DNA of 64,000 nt. Source: Abelmoschus esculentus (lineage: Eukaryota > Streptophyta > Magnoliopsida > Malvales > Malvaceae). Under the pieces are notes generated by a model, which was given only the letters and a program-made list of their open reading frames with translations, ran no database searches and was not told the DNA's origin. Shown in pieces: positions 10,842 to 21,214 of this stretch. The number at the start of each line of letters is the position of its first letter. Position 1 is the stretch's first letter. The stretch lies in NCBI GenBank assembly GCA_035048815.1, contig JAUCBN010000020.1, forward strand, positions 2,735,501 through 2,799,500, read 5' to 3'. The position numbers and the translations under genes were made by a program.

Positions 10842-10959
10842 GCATATAAATAGGTGTTTAGTTTATGCAGTGGCATTTAGAACTTAGAAGTACAGACTAG
10901 TTAAGGGCTGAAGATGACTTGGATGGTCAATGACGGTGATAAGTGTACAATAGTCTATA

Positions 10960-12356
10960 ATTTATATCTCTTTTACTTCAATTATTATTTGTATTTAATA
11001 AAAATAGATGTCAATTATAGACTTTTTTTGTATATTTTTTACATTTTAACATTTATGCAATTATTTATTAGTTTTATGTAATATTTGGTAGAAAATAGGT
11101 GTTGTTCTAATTTTCTTTCTTTGACAGATGAGATGCCATCTAGACACCAGATATTGTCGAGAGATGTTGAATGGAGAAAGATGCAGATATAACCAGACCA
11201 AGACAAGATACAAAGCGGCACTTGCCAAGACGATAGATCTTGCTGTCGCGGCAGTCTCGGACGATCACAAATGAAGTACGGTACAAAGAGCATAAAGAGC
11301 TGAATTTTTTAAGACAAGTCTAGAGAAAAACAGAGAAAAGAAAAGCGAGAAAAACATTGGTCAAAGCTACGCGAAAAAAGAATCACAATAATAATAAACT
11401 AGAAAATAAATTAAAGATCTTTTATTTATGTACTTAAGTTGTATTTTATTCTAAGATGAATTCCTACTTTGAAAAGATTTGACCTAATTTTAACCTATAA
11501 ATATCATACCCTACGCATAGGAAGAGCAATCAAGAGATCTCGAATTAAAACCCTAACCGTCGACTCATCAGATTCTAAACTTTTCATATGGCCTAGGTTA
11601 TTTTGTGGAGTGGTTGTGGAAAAAGAATGTGCTTTGTTTGAGTTTTTGTTAATGCAAATTTTTATTAATACAAGGTTTGATTCATAGTTTATTTACTCTT
11701 GGTTCGTACTATTTATTGTATTCAAACTCGGAAGAAAAGTTTATAAGAAAAAATCTATTTGTCTAGACTCGTGAAAGTTAGACTCACGATCTTTACTCAT
11801 GGGTTTAGACTAATTCGGCTTAAGGATAAATTTGAGTTTCAGCGACTAAAAAGTATATAACTTCGGTTGGTATTCATCCTTGATTCACGTCTTTTCCAAT
11901 GTCATTATATTTTTTATTCCCCATTGTTGCACTTGTTAAGATCACCAATTCCCCATATATAATAAAAGTTGATGTGAAAGAATCTATACACAGATTTTCT
12001 ACTTCATTTTTTTTAACTTGTCTGAATTTATTATTGTTAACGATGATTAGAATTTTAAACTCTGAAAGTTAAACACAAACATATATGAATTCATCGGAAT
12101 TCCCAAATCCATAATTTTATCCGAACCTGACAGGATTTCGTTTGGCAAAACTACGAAAAAGATTAGCATCATAATCAAACATTTCATTCTTTTGGAAAAG
12201 AAATCTATAAATTAATCAGCTCCTATAATAGAAATTGGAAGAAGATGGAAAGCTAATATTAGTGCTAATCCTAAATGATTATATTTACCTTTAAAGTTTC
12301 ATAAAAGAAACAAAGAAATTAACCAAACATTGCAGAATATTTTATTTTCCTTTCTC
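10960..12356. other. Intergenic, no gene recognised
   Basis: Contains a GC-richer block (about 11125-11275, + strand ATGAGATGCCATC onward) with short frames on both strands but no domain I recognise, and AT-rich spacer. A 72-codon frame at 11469-11687 has no recognisable content. The last few hundred bases are the 3' flank of the SMR gene. Confidence 0.35.
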
Positions 12357-12563
12357 TTATAGTTTGAAACACATAGCTTCACGTCTAGACTGCATAGTGA
12401 AAAGAGAATCGAGATCAGGCGGCTGGAAATAACCGTTTTTCGGTGGCTCCCTCTTCGGTCCGCCTTGCGATTTCTTCCTCGGCGGCGGCGGACATTGAAA
12501 TGCCTCGAGTATTGGATGCTTCGGCGTTGTGCAACCTTGTTCTATGAAGCCGGATCTCTCCAT
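12357..12563 (-). CDS. SMR: SIAMESE-related (SMR) cyclin-dependent kinase inhibitor
   Basis: A single-exon protein of 68 residues. SMR proteins are small plant-specific inhibitors of cyclin-CDK complexes that promote exit from mitosis and endoreduplication, and several are induced by stress or DNA damage. Diagnostic motifs seen are TTPKHPI at about residues 12-18 (the E-x-CTPKH-like motif), CPPPPRKKS at about 24-32, and YFQPPDLDSLF at about 45-55, the cyclin/CDK-contact motif near the C-terminus. Length suits the shorter SMR members; intronless genes are the rule in the family. The start MERSGF is the only Met in position. Upstream (on higher coordinates) there are two G-boxes and an E2F-type site. 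Which SMR paralogue it is cannot be settled here; SMR4 is expected if synteny with At5g02220 holds. Confidence 0.87.
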   Translation of the reverse strand: MERSGFIEQGCTTPKHPILEAFQCPPPPRKKSQGGPKREPPKNGYFQPPDLDSLFTMQSRREAMCFKL

Positions 12564-12692
12564 TTTCTCAAAATCTTATCAACCTTTTTGAAAATTTGAA
12601 AAACAATGGGAATGTTCGTGTAGTAGAAAAAGAGTGAAGAATTTTGATCGTGCGGGTGGGACGAATGACAGCTAAGCGAGAGTTGGTTTGAT

Positions 12693-12825
12693 CCACGTGG
12701 CGGATGATGAATAGATTAGTTAAGCTGCGAGTGTAAACGTGGCACGTGCTGAGCCGTTTTGAGTGTTTGTGGGGGCATTTTCAAATAGGACGGCGCCCGA
12801 CAGGAGTCGGTGTTTGGGCGGGAAA
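12693..12825 (-). promoter_or_regulatory. SMR upstream region with two G-boxes and an E2F-like site
   Basis: Upstream of the SMR start there are CCACGTGG at 12693-12700, CACGTG at 12743-12748 and, on the minus strand, TTTCCCGCC at 12817-12825. The last is the canonical E2F consensus; the first two are bHLH/bZIP G-boxes. They lie 130-262 bases from the ATG. Function is inferred from motif match only. Confidence 0.5.
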
Positions 12826-12829
12826 AATT

Positions 12830-13925
12830 GGTAGCTTTGAATCTCGACCGCCCGTTTGGGAGTTTTTTGGGGTTTAGATTTCGGTTCAGAGAATTTTTGA
12901 GTCGGTGGGCTGAACCGCTGGCAAGGGGGCCACTGGGGAGTGGGGACAGTAAATTAAACAAATACAAAAAAGAACAATATTTTAAATATATTTAAAAATA
13001 TATAAATAAGTTATACTTGTAGTTTTGAGTTGGATTAAATATCGTTGTTATTTTTAATATAAAAATTAGAGCGAATCAGAGAGAGTCTTTCGGATAAATT
13101 TAGAAATAATCTAATATATGTGTCTTTAATTATATTTTAGATTTTAGATTAATTTTATAATATAAGTAAAAGCATCATTTTCGCATATATTATAAAATGA
13201 CTTTCAATTACCTTAATTTTGCCTTTTCGATGTTTTATCATAAAAAATAAATTTAATTAAGGTTTGAGATTAGAGTTTAAAATTTATGATTTAAAATTAA
13301 AGTTTAAGATTTAAAAAAATGGGAGTATATGTATTTTTTTAAAAGATTAAAGTATAAAATTTAAAATTTAATTTGTAATTTTTAATATAAATATAGAAAA
13401 ATACTTAAAAGTAAAAAAAAAAAAAAAAGTTTAATGACAAAACTTTCCTTGATCTGTTCCACTACTTTCTTCTTCTTGTAAAAGCTAAGTTTTATTCTAA
13501 ATATTAAAAACCTGTGGCAATGAATGGCGGATGATGAATAAAATTTATATTTTTAGTATTTTTATTTATGTTACATATTTAAAAATAATAAGTAGATTTA
13601 AGATTTAAATTTAAAAATCATATATATAATGTATTTTTTAGGGTTTATATTTAAAATTTAAAATTAAATTTTAATATTTTAATTTTTTAGTATTGAACAT
13701 AAAAAGTAGAAGATTTTTGTTATGGGTATAGATAAGGATAGAGTCAAGTTTGAGAAGATAAAACGTAAATGTTTAAAAGCAAGATGATAAATTTCTAAAT
13801 AACTTTTTCTTTAAATAAAGGATAAAAATTTAAAAAAAAATCTCCGAGTGATGGGGTGCGATCATCTCTTCTCATCCTTTTTAATTTCGTCCTTGGGTTG
13901 ATGCTCACATTAATGTGTTTACTCC
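12830..13925. other. Intergenic, SMR far-upstream and AT-rich spacer
   Basis: A GC-rich patch to about 12950, then AT-rich sequence with repeated 'aggtttaagatttaaaatt' style words, with a poly-A run near 13415-13428. No gene seen. Confidence 0.35.
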
Positions 13926-14066
13926 TAGTGTTGAACGTTCAATCAAGTCAAGTCAGAAAAATTATGAGTTATTCGAGTTTGTAAGTTTTATTTTACAATT
14001 CAAATTTTATTTAATTTTTTTAATCGAGTCAAATTATTAAATTCGAGTCGAATCGAATTGAGTCTA

Positions 14067-15137
14067 TGTTGAGATATTGATTTTGATATAATAATTGAAA
14101 AATGTTTTGGACTAATTTGAAAAGAATTCAAAAATGATTATTATGTTCAAACAACTTGAAAATAAGTTTGAAAAGTTTTTGAGATGTTTTAGAAGTGTTT
14201 GAAACGTTTTTAAAATAGTCAAAATTGTGTTTTAAATGAAAGTTTCGAAACCTCTTGTAAAAGGTTTCGAAACCTCTCAAGGTAATCTCAAACATTTCGC
14301 TACTGGAATGAAAGTCTCGGAACTTTTAGCAAAAAGTTTAGGAACTTTAGTAGAAAAGTTTCGAAACCTTGATAAAGGTTTCGAAACCTTAGACCTGTAA
14401 CGACTATATTTTTTGAATTGCTTAAAGGTTTCAAAACCTCTAGTAAAGGTTTGGAAACTGTTTTGCAAAAGTTTCGAAACCTCTGTAAAGGTTTCGAAAC
14501 AGTTTTGCAAAAGTTTCGAAACCTCTGTGCAGGTGAAATTTTAATGCTCAACTTTTTGACTTCCAAACGGCTCCAAAACATCCCCAACAGTCATAAACGG
14601 CTAGAATATGATTCCACACTATAAAAGCATGCTTGGGACACTTGAAGATGGTTAGAGACAACATCCAAGAAACATGATCAAGAGAAATTGAGTTTAAATC
14701 TCCATTTTCCTTTTCTCTTGTACATAGTCTTAAGAGAGTGATTTTATTGTAAATCTTGTATTCTCTTGTGAGCTTAATTGTGTAAACACACCCACCTTTG
14801 TGAGGTACTTAGTTTATCAAACAAATCCCTTTGTAAAAGGAGAGGTTCTAGTTTAGCCTTAGACAAAAACTAGAGTTGGTTCTATCTTAGCCAAATCCAA
14901 AAGATAGGGTTGTGACGGTTATCCCTTAAACCGGTAAAAAGGTTGAATTCATTAGTGAATTGGTTGAAATCCTTAGTGTGGTCACTAAGGTAGTGGATGT
15001 AGGCGTTGCCGAACCACTCTAAAATCCTTGTGTTCTTTGTCTCAATCTTTCGATTTTAGCAAATTCAACCAAACACCAAAAACAACCTTCTTGACGGTAA
15101 TCGGTGATCGATTCGAGCTTGCGCATCAAGCCTAACA
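14067..15137 (+). mobile_element. Solo LTR of a copia-type retrotransposon
   Basis: 1071 bp beginning TGTTGAGATATTG and ending AAGCCTAACA, flanked by a perfect 5-bp target duplication GTCTA at 14062-14066 and 15138-15142. It is homologous to the minus-strand LTR at 1367-2409. No internal region lies next to it, so it is a solo LTR left by LTR-LTR recombination. A TATA-like ACTATAAAAGC near 14620 probably marks its transcription start. Bases 14239-14525 hold a cluster of TTTCGAAA palindromes. Confidence 0.92.
14239..14525. repeat. Cluster of GGTTTCGAAACC palindromes inside the solo LTR
   Basis: Seven exact TTTCGAAAC words and two degenerate ones in under 300 bp, usually as AAAGGTTTCGAAACCTCT with variable spacing. 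Open frames that appear here on both strands are by-products of the repeats. Confidence 0.9.
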
Positions 15138-15234
15138 GTCTAGTTTTTGAGTTTCTATATAAATTAATTGTACACATATTTTTTTCGTATCGGATTAGAA
15201 AAGTCAAAGTGATTCAAATTTTAACAACTTTCTA

Positions 15235-15260
15235 TATATATATATATATATATATATATT
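15235..15260. repeat. (TA)n microsatellite
   Basis: Pure alternating TA run of about 26 bases. Confidence 0.9.
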
Positions 15261-15782
15261 GATTCTGATTTTAACAGCTATATGAATATATAATATATAT
15301 GCATATATATTTATATTTATATTTTCATATATGATATACATAATATATCATACAAAATTAGAAAAATCAACTCGAATATGAAGATTGGTTAACTAATTAC
15401 TAAAAATTTTAAATTATTCAAATTTTTATTTCATAACTAAAATTTTATTTTAAAAAATTCTATCAATTTATTTTTTGTTTATCTATTAAATTATTTATTC
15501 TACTAGAAATTTTACATAACTTTCTTATAATAATAAAAATTTAAGTTTAACAGTATCTTATTGTTACTTTATAGTCGATTATAATTATTGGATGAAATTA
15601 AAGATTATGTATTAATTTGGGGGGGGAAATTCTATAAGTATTGAGAAAAAATATCATTCAAACATTAAATTATGAGTAAAAAATATTTAGAAACCAATTT
15701 AAGAGAAAATATATAGTTCATGTACTAAAAATAATATTTAAGTCTTATTTTAATATTTTAATTTTTAATTAAACCTTAAACG

Positions 15783-18391
15783 TAGGGATATAAAAATAGT
15801 TACTCGGATGAGTTTCAGATTGGGTACTTTCAAGTCGGGTAAAATCGGATACAAGTCGTTTCAGGTTGATTTGATGTTTTGACTCGATTAGGGTCGGGTG
15901 CGGGTCTATTTCAGGTCGGGTTCAAACGATTCGGGTCCAAATCAGATAATTGACATGTTCGTTTCAGATTGGATAGATTTCAGGTCGGTCGGGTTCATTT
16001 CAATTTGGTTGCATTTCAAGTCATTTTTATTTTAGTTCGAATTAATTCGGGTTTTAAATCCATATTAATTAAAATTATTATGTTTGAGTTTCGTAAAAAT
16101 AAGTAATTAAGTAAATAACCGATAGACTTTGGGTTCAATGGTTGATCATTCATTTTGAATTAATTATTTAATATTTAACGTCTTTAACTAGCATAAATCC
16201 CATTAAAATAAATATTACGCACTAGACTAAACAAAAATATCATCAAATGATTAATATCTTAAAAATTAGGTTAAATTACAAAAATTAAAAATTAATAAGG
16301 AATAAATATTGGACTAAAAAGAATAAAGTTTTAAATTAAAAAGGATAAACATTAAAAAATAAAATATCATCTTATTAAAAAACTAAAATAAATAAAATAA
16401 ATAAATAGTAGTCAATTTGAAATAAAAATAAAGTTGTAAGGACTAAATTAAAAAAATTATAAATTAATAATAGTTAAATTTGGTAAAAAATAATTTTAAT
16501 ATACTTTAATACATTATAATTTATACCGATACAATATAGTTTAATACATTTCAAAAATTAAAATATGATATTTATATTATATATGAAATATATTCTCTAT
16601 ATAAAATTTATACTATATATGGTATGATATTATATATGAAAATATAAAATATATAATATGTATGTATATGTATATGTATATAATATATAAGTATATATAT
16701 ATATATATATATATATATAAGTATATGTATACTTATATACTATATAGGATGCATTAATATATAAGTATATATATAATATATATTGTATGTATACTTATAT
16801 ATAAGTATGTATGTATATGTATACATTAATATATGTATACTTTTTTTTTTTATATATATATATATATATTAGATGTATATATGTACATAATATACATTAA
16901 TATACACTATGTATATAATATAGTTTAATATATATAATATACTTATAATATATATTATATATATAATATACTTTAATATATATATATAATAAACTTAAAT
17001 ATATATTAATATATGTATTTAATTTGTTTATAAATTAATGTATGTATATATATTTAATTAATGTATGTATATTATTAATTATTTAAGCCTAACACTAATT
17101 CTTTAAGCCCAAATCACTAAATTAGTTCTCTAAGACCAATTCTTCAATCACTAAACTAATTCACTATGATCAAATTGAAACAATTTTAAAATATATAATC
17201 TGATTTTAATTAAATGGGGATCAAATCGAATAAAAAATAAATTTAAAACTTAATTTTCGAGTGATCATAACCAAATTGAAATAATTGTAAAATAAGGTGT
17301 AAAGCGGCGCAAGATTCAATTTTTTAGGCGCGATCTATATAAAAATATGCAGAAATTTTTACCTGACCTATAGTAGTGTTAAATCAATATCTAAATCTAA
17401 TCTCCCTTTTTTATATTTTTTAATTGATTATATTTAATCAAAATTTATTATTTGATTATATGTTGTAATAATAATAATCCTCCAAAATTTACTATATATA
17501 TATTAATTTCCCCTAAAATTTTGTTTTTCTCTATTTTTTATATAATAATCAAAATTTATTTCTAATTTCCTCCAAAATTTTGGGTAACTTATATTCCTCC
17601 AAAATTTTATCTTTTCACTCTTTTTTTATCAATTATTTTTTATTTGATTTAATTCAGTCATAATTTAGATTAATTTAATAAAAATCTACCTTTGATTTTA
17701 GAATTCTTTTAATTATGTTTGTAATTTATGTTTTTATATTTTCATTTAGCATAATTAATCCTAAGTTAAATAAGTTAATTTAACTTAATTAAATATTAAT
17801 TTAAAATTATAATTAAAATTAAATATATTAAAACTAAATAAAATAGTAAATAAATTAATTTAATTAAATATTAATCCCTAAATTAATTTTCATATCTAAT
17901 TCTATTTTTTTAAGACTAATTATATTTACCAATATTTTTAAATTCATTAAATTATAGATATACTTAATTATATATTATGTAAGTATTAAGTCTTGTTAAT
18001 ATTAGTTCAGGTCAATAACAGGTCGGGCTCAAAATAAGTCGGGTAGTTTATCAGGTCGGGTTCAAAATAGGTCGGGTAAAATCAGGTCTCGGGTCGATTC
18101 AGTCGGGTAATATCAATTATCTACTAGGTCAGACTCGGGTTCGGATTTGTTTCAGTCGAATACAGGTCGGGTTTCGGGTCCACAGTAACATTGTTGAAAT
18201 CGGGTTTGTGCCATTCTCGATCGGATACAGTTCGAGTTCGGTTACTATAGTAACAGTTCCAACTCGGGTTCGGATCAAAAACAGTCGGATACAGATCAGG
18301 TTCGGATCATTACATCTCCGGATCAAATCAGGTTCTGAATCAAACAGGTTTCAATCGGATTTTCAAGTCAAGTCAACTTTTTACATCCCTA
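15783..18391. mobile_element. Large hAT-like non-autonomous element J (GGTCGGGT words)
   Basis: Begins TAGGGATATAAAAATAG and ends TTTTTACATCCCTA, inverted termini. Flanks are CTTAAACG (15775-15782) and TTTAAACA (18392-18399), 6 of 8 matching with both mismatches transitions. The left 250 bp and right 380 bp carry many CAGGTCGGGT, TCGGGT, TCAGGTCGGG and GGGTCGG words; the 2-kb core is extremely AT-rich (TATATA tracts at about 16660-17060). No transposase frame. Short open frames at 18129-18396 arise from the repeated words. Confidence 0.7.
16690..16720. repeat. (TA)n tract
   Basis: Alternating TA run within the AT-rich core of element J, one of several between 16660 and 17060. Confidence 0.85.
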
Positions 18392-18399
18392 TTTAAACA

Positions 18400-18802
18400 G
18401 TTAAAGTTGTAATTTTTAAAATTTTTCCTTACCTTTCAACATTTTTTTTTATAAATCTTATTTCTATTTTTACCTAAAGAAAGAAGGAGAAATTTTAAGG
18501 AAATAAATATTCTTATTAGACCAGACAGTTCTAATCAACACTTCATCAACACTTACTCCTCTTCAACAGTCCCTTAATTAAATTTGTCGGCATCCTAAAC
18601 CACTCTAAAACGAAACAAATAAAATATTAATATCTTAAAATTTTTAAAAAGAAATTAAAACAAACTAACTTGAAAATATATTTCTTCTTCAAATAAATAA
18701 AAACAACAAAACATAATATATTAAAAGCAGTAATATTAATACTGGTTTCTAAACTCCAAGCAGTACAACCCCACAACATATCAGATTCAGAGGATGCTCC
18801 TG
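18400..18802. other. 3' flank of the bHLH gene
   Basis: AT-rich; probably includes the 3' untranslated region of the minus-strand bHLH gene next to 18803. Nothing else seen. Confidence 0.4.
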
Positions 18803-19877
18803 CTAGGTCATCATAGGACTTGGGGGATCCATTAGTGCTGCAATGGCAGTTTCAATCTGCATCTTTAATCCATCCTTTTCCTTTACATCAGCCTGCGTTT
18901 ATCATATCATATCAGCACATATATATAAATAGATATAGATATAGATATAGATATAGATATAGTAGGGACAGGGGGGAGTTACGGTTACCTCAATAAACAA
19001 AGTGTTCAACAGTGCCCCAGGTAGAGCAGTTATGTTTACTGTAATAATTTTGAGGTTGAAAGATTCGAAAAGTTGACAGAGTTTAACCATGGCGCCCGCC
19101 CTTTTACTGCACGTTAAGTTCACCAGCAAAATGTTGTCTCCCATGGGTGTCACGTTAAGCTGCAAAAGTTTCAGGAAAAAAGAAAGTTCAGACAAGACGC
19201 CATCAATGGATGAAAAGAAGTAGAGAGGTTATCTTTGACTTGAAGAAGTTGAATATCAGGGGAAGATGCTGAATTGAAAACGTTGGTGTTATGGGATCCT
19301 AGCATCCGAGGCAGAGGCGGCGGTCGTTCCTCCGCCTCTGCATTATTGCTCTCCATCTCCATGATCTCGGCTTGGGTTTTGGCCAATTCCTCCTGCAGTT
19401 GCTGGATGTAGTCGATGGCATCCTTGATTATGGAAGCCTTGTCCATCTAAAAAGGAAACAGGAAGGTGACTGCATGCATCATGCATGTGCATTGAGTTTA
19501 AGAATTACATATTAATATAACTATATGATTAAGCTACTAGGCACTAGCTATAGCTGACCTTGGTAATATTTGGAACCACCGCCCTGAGAGCAAAAAGCCG
19601 TTGGTTAAGCTGCTTCCGTCGGTTCCGTTCGGACACGATGTTCTTCGAGGCGGCCGCGGAGGGTGCTCCATCAGGGGAACTAGAATCATAGTACCCATCA
19701 ATTGTCCAACTGCATGCATGTATGCAAAGAAAAAACAAGAGTTATTTTAGTTTCCCTTTTCTTACCAACAACAAAATTGTAGGGTTTAGTAGGTAACCTA
19801 TATTCTTGATTCTCAAGGAGATATGGAGTATGCAAATAATTTCTATACTCATCACCAACATTCTCAATATTCTCCAT
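18803..19877 (-). CDS. BHLH35: bHLH transcription factor, bHLH35-like
   Basis: Five coding exons on the minus strand: 19877-19798, 19709-19559, 19446-19240, 19159-18989, 18892-18803. The sum of 699 bases encodes 232 residues. All junctions are GT-AG and keep frame. Residues 50-100 form a bHLH domain: basic part NIVSERNRRKQLNQRL (E54, R57, R58 are the DNA-contact set), first helix LFALRAVVPNITK, second helix MDKASIIKDAIDYIQQL. The C-terminal third (about 147-205, MGDNILLVNLTCSKR onward) is an ACT-like dimerisation fold. The N-terminus MENIENVGDEYRNYL and the SWTIDGYYDSSSPDG segment are typical of the bHLH35/bHLH27 group, whose members act in the nucleus in stress responses. The Met at 19886 is in frame but the family start fits 19877. 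Intron 4 holds an ATATAG microsatellite. Confidence 0.88.
18926..18962. repeat. (ATATAG)n microsatellite in bHLH intron 4
   Basis: Six or so ATAGAT units just 3' of the exon-4 donor. Confidence 0.9.
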
Positions 19878-19886
19878 CCAAAGCAT

Positions 19887-21212
19887 TTACCTAGAAAGGA
19901 AAAAAAAATGGTAAAATATGTTGGAAGCAAGAAAGGGAGGTGTAATAAAGTGTTTCTTTTCTTGTAGTAGAAGTGAACTCCAAACTATTTAATTTATACA
20001 AAATGGATGGATGGGGTTGTCTTGTTTAACGTTTCTTTGTTTTCCGAACATTAATGTCAAATTTATTAAAAAACACTGAATTCAACCACACGTATATCTG
20101 TAAACTGTATAAATCTTATCGAACGGTCAACATAAATTATAAACATATATTATCACGTAATCAGATATATACAAAATTCAATATTGGGGAAACATTCTAT
20201 GAATTTGAAAAAAAAAACATGTGAATCAAGGCCATGGGCATTACATTAGTCGGTGGTTTTCCCCCTCGAGGCTCATGCATCCTTTGAATGTCTCTCAAAC
20301 AAAACAAGTAACACGAGTTTGACTTCATTTTTTTTTTCGCATTTATTGACCAATAAAAAAACTTTTTTTTTATTACAGCCAAACATAGTATGCACCAGAT
20401 TTAGGACCATTTTGTCATGTTCATCGACTTTCCAAACACAGATAATATTTCCTTATTAAACAAAGGGTCATGGAGGCTTTTCTAGTGACAATCACGAAGG
20501 GTATAAATTGTTTATCTCTTAATTATATATCTTCCGTATCTTTACTTTAAATTAATAAGTTTAAGATTAGAGGTTGTGATTAGAGTTTAAGAAATTAAGG
20601 GTAAAGTGTAACTTTTAGGATGTAATGTTTAGGGTTTATGATATAAAAAATTAGGGTTATGATTTAAAATTTAATTTATTAAAAAATTTTAACAGGGACA
20701 CAAAAAGAAGTACGATTAGGGATAGAAATTTTTTACTCCTCGTAAAAATAATTGTTGTGCAAAATAAGTTAAAATTTTTAATAAATTTGTTTAAAATTAC
20801 TTTATGTTTGGTTAGTTTTAAAAGAAACCCAATTTAAATTTAAATGTAAATAATCAAATGTTGATCTTAACTTCGAACTTGATTAGTGAATCAGATGAAA
20901 ATATATTTAAAATAAATAAATAAATGATGGATATAATAGAAAAGATTGTGATATTTATCTCTAAAGATTTAAATTTAAATACTTATAAAATATATATTAA
21001 TAAAATATATGAATAGATATTATCGTATAAAAAATAATTCGATTATAATAGTTATTTTTTTATTCCAAAATTATTTGGAAATTTATAACTAAAACTCGCA
21101 TTTAAACTAGCAATTATAGAGCCGACATTATGGGCCTGAACTGGTTCACCAGACACAATAAATTCACGGGCTAACCTATTTAACGGCAATAAAAGCAGGG
21201 AACACAATGAGA
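19887..21212. other. bHLH upstream region
   Basis: Likely 5' leader and promoter of the minus-strand bHLH gene for the first few hundred bases, then AT-rich spacer. No second gene seen. Confidence 0.35.
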
Positions 21213-21214
21213 TA

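Larger units (their letters stand above)
9971..10955 (+). pseudogene. Laccase pseudogene, two exon remnants split by a transposon
   Basis: Laccases are secreted multicopper oxidases used in lignin polymerisation. The first remnant (9971-10273) reads FNYTGTPPKNTALSSDTKVV, then NHSLHLHGFNFFV, which holds the type-2/type-3 copper-binding HxHGxxF motif, then after a frameshift near 10150 GNFDTQNDPTKFVLVNPAKR and ADNPG. It ends at a good donor CCAG/GTGAGT. An in-frame TAG lies at the frameshift and another (TAG for the expected TGG Trp) near 10240. The second remnant (about 10880-10955) gives HLEL, a stop, a frameshift, then GLKMTWMVNDGD, the end of the last copper-binding helix region. The whole N-terminal half is absent. 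It is clearly non-functional. Confidence 0.88.
13926..15450. mobile_element. Degenerate GACTCGA-family hAT element, copy H, interrupted by a solo LTR
   Basis: The left end TAGTGTTGAACGTTCAATC and following CAAGTCAAGTCAG, TATTCGAGTT, ATTCGAGTCGAATCG words match the reversed copy at 58815-59271. The element resumes after the solo LTR with GTTTTTGAGTTTC and later CAACTCGAATATG at about 15367. The right terminus is not recognisable. Limits are approximate. Confidence 0.45.

Noticed and set aside
14239..14525. Regularly recurring palindromes that could suggest a CRISPR array
   Set aside because: Spacing is irregular, the repeat is 12-18 bp, there are no unique spacers or cas genes, and the sequence is a plant LTR.
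14277..14624. Overlapping open frames on both strands with repeated peptides such as RFRNFCKTVSKPL
   Set aside because: They are translations of the TTTCGAAA palindrome cluster inside the solo LTR, not genes.
16650..17060. Long TATATA tracts as a possible centromeric or satellite array
   Set aside because: No fixed-length monomer; irregular AT-rich core of a transposon.
18129..18396. Two overlapping 62-65-codon frames on opposite strands
   Set aside because: They arise from repeated TCGGGT/TCGGATC words at the right end of hAT element J.
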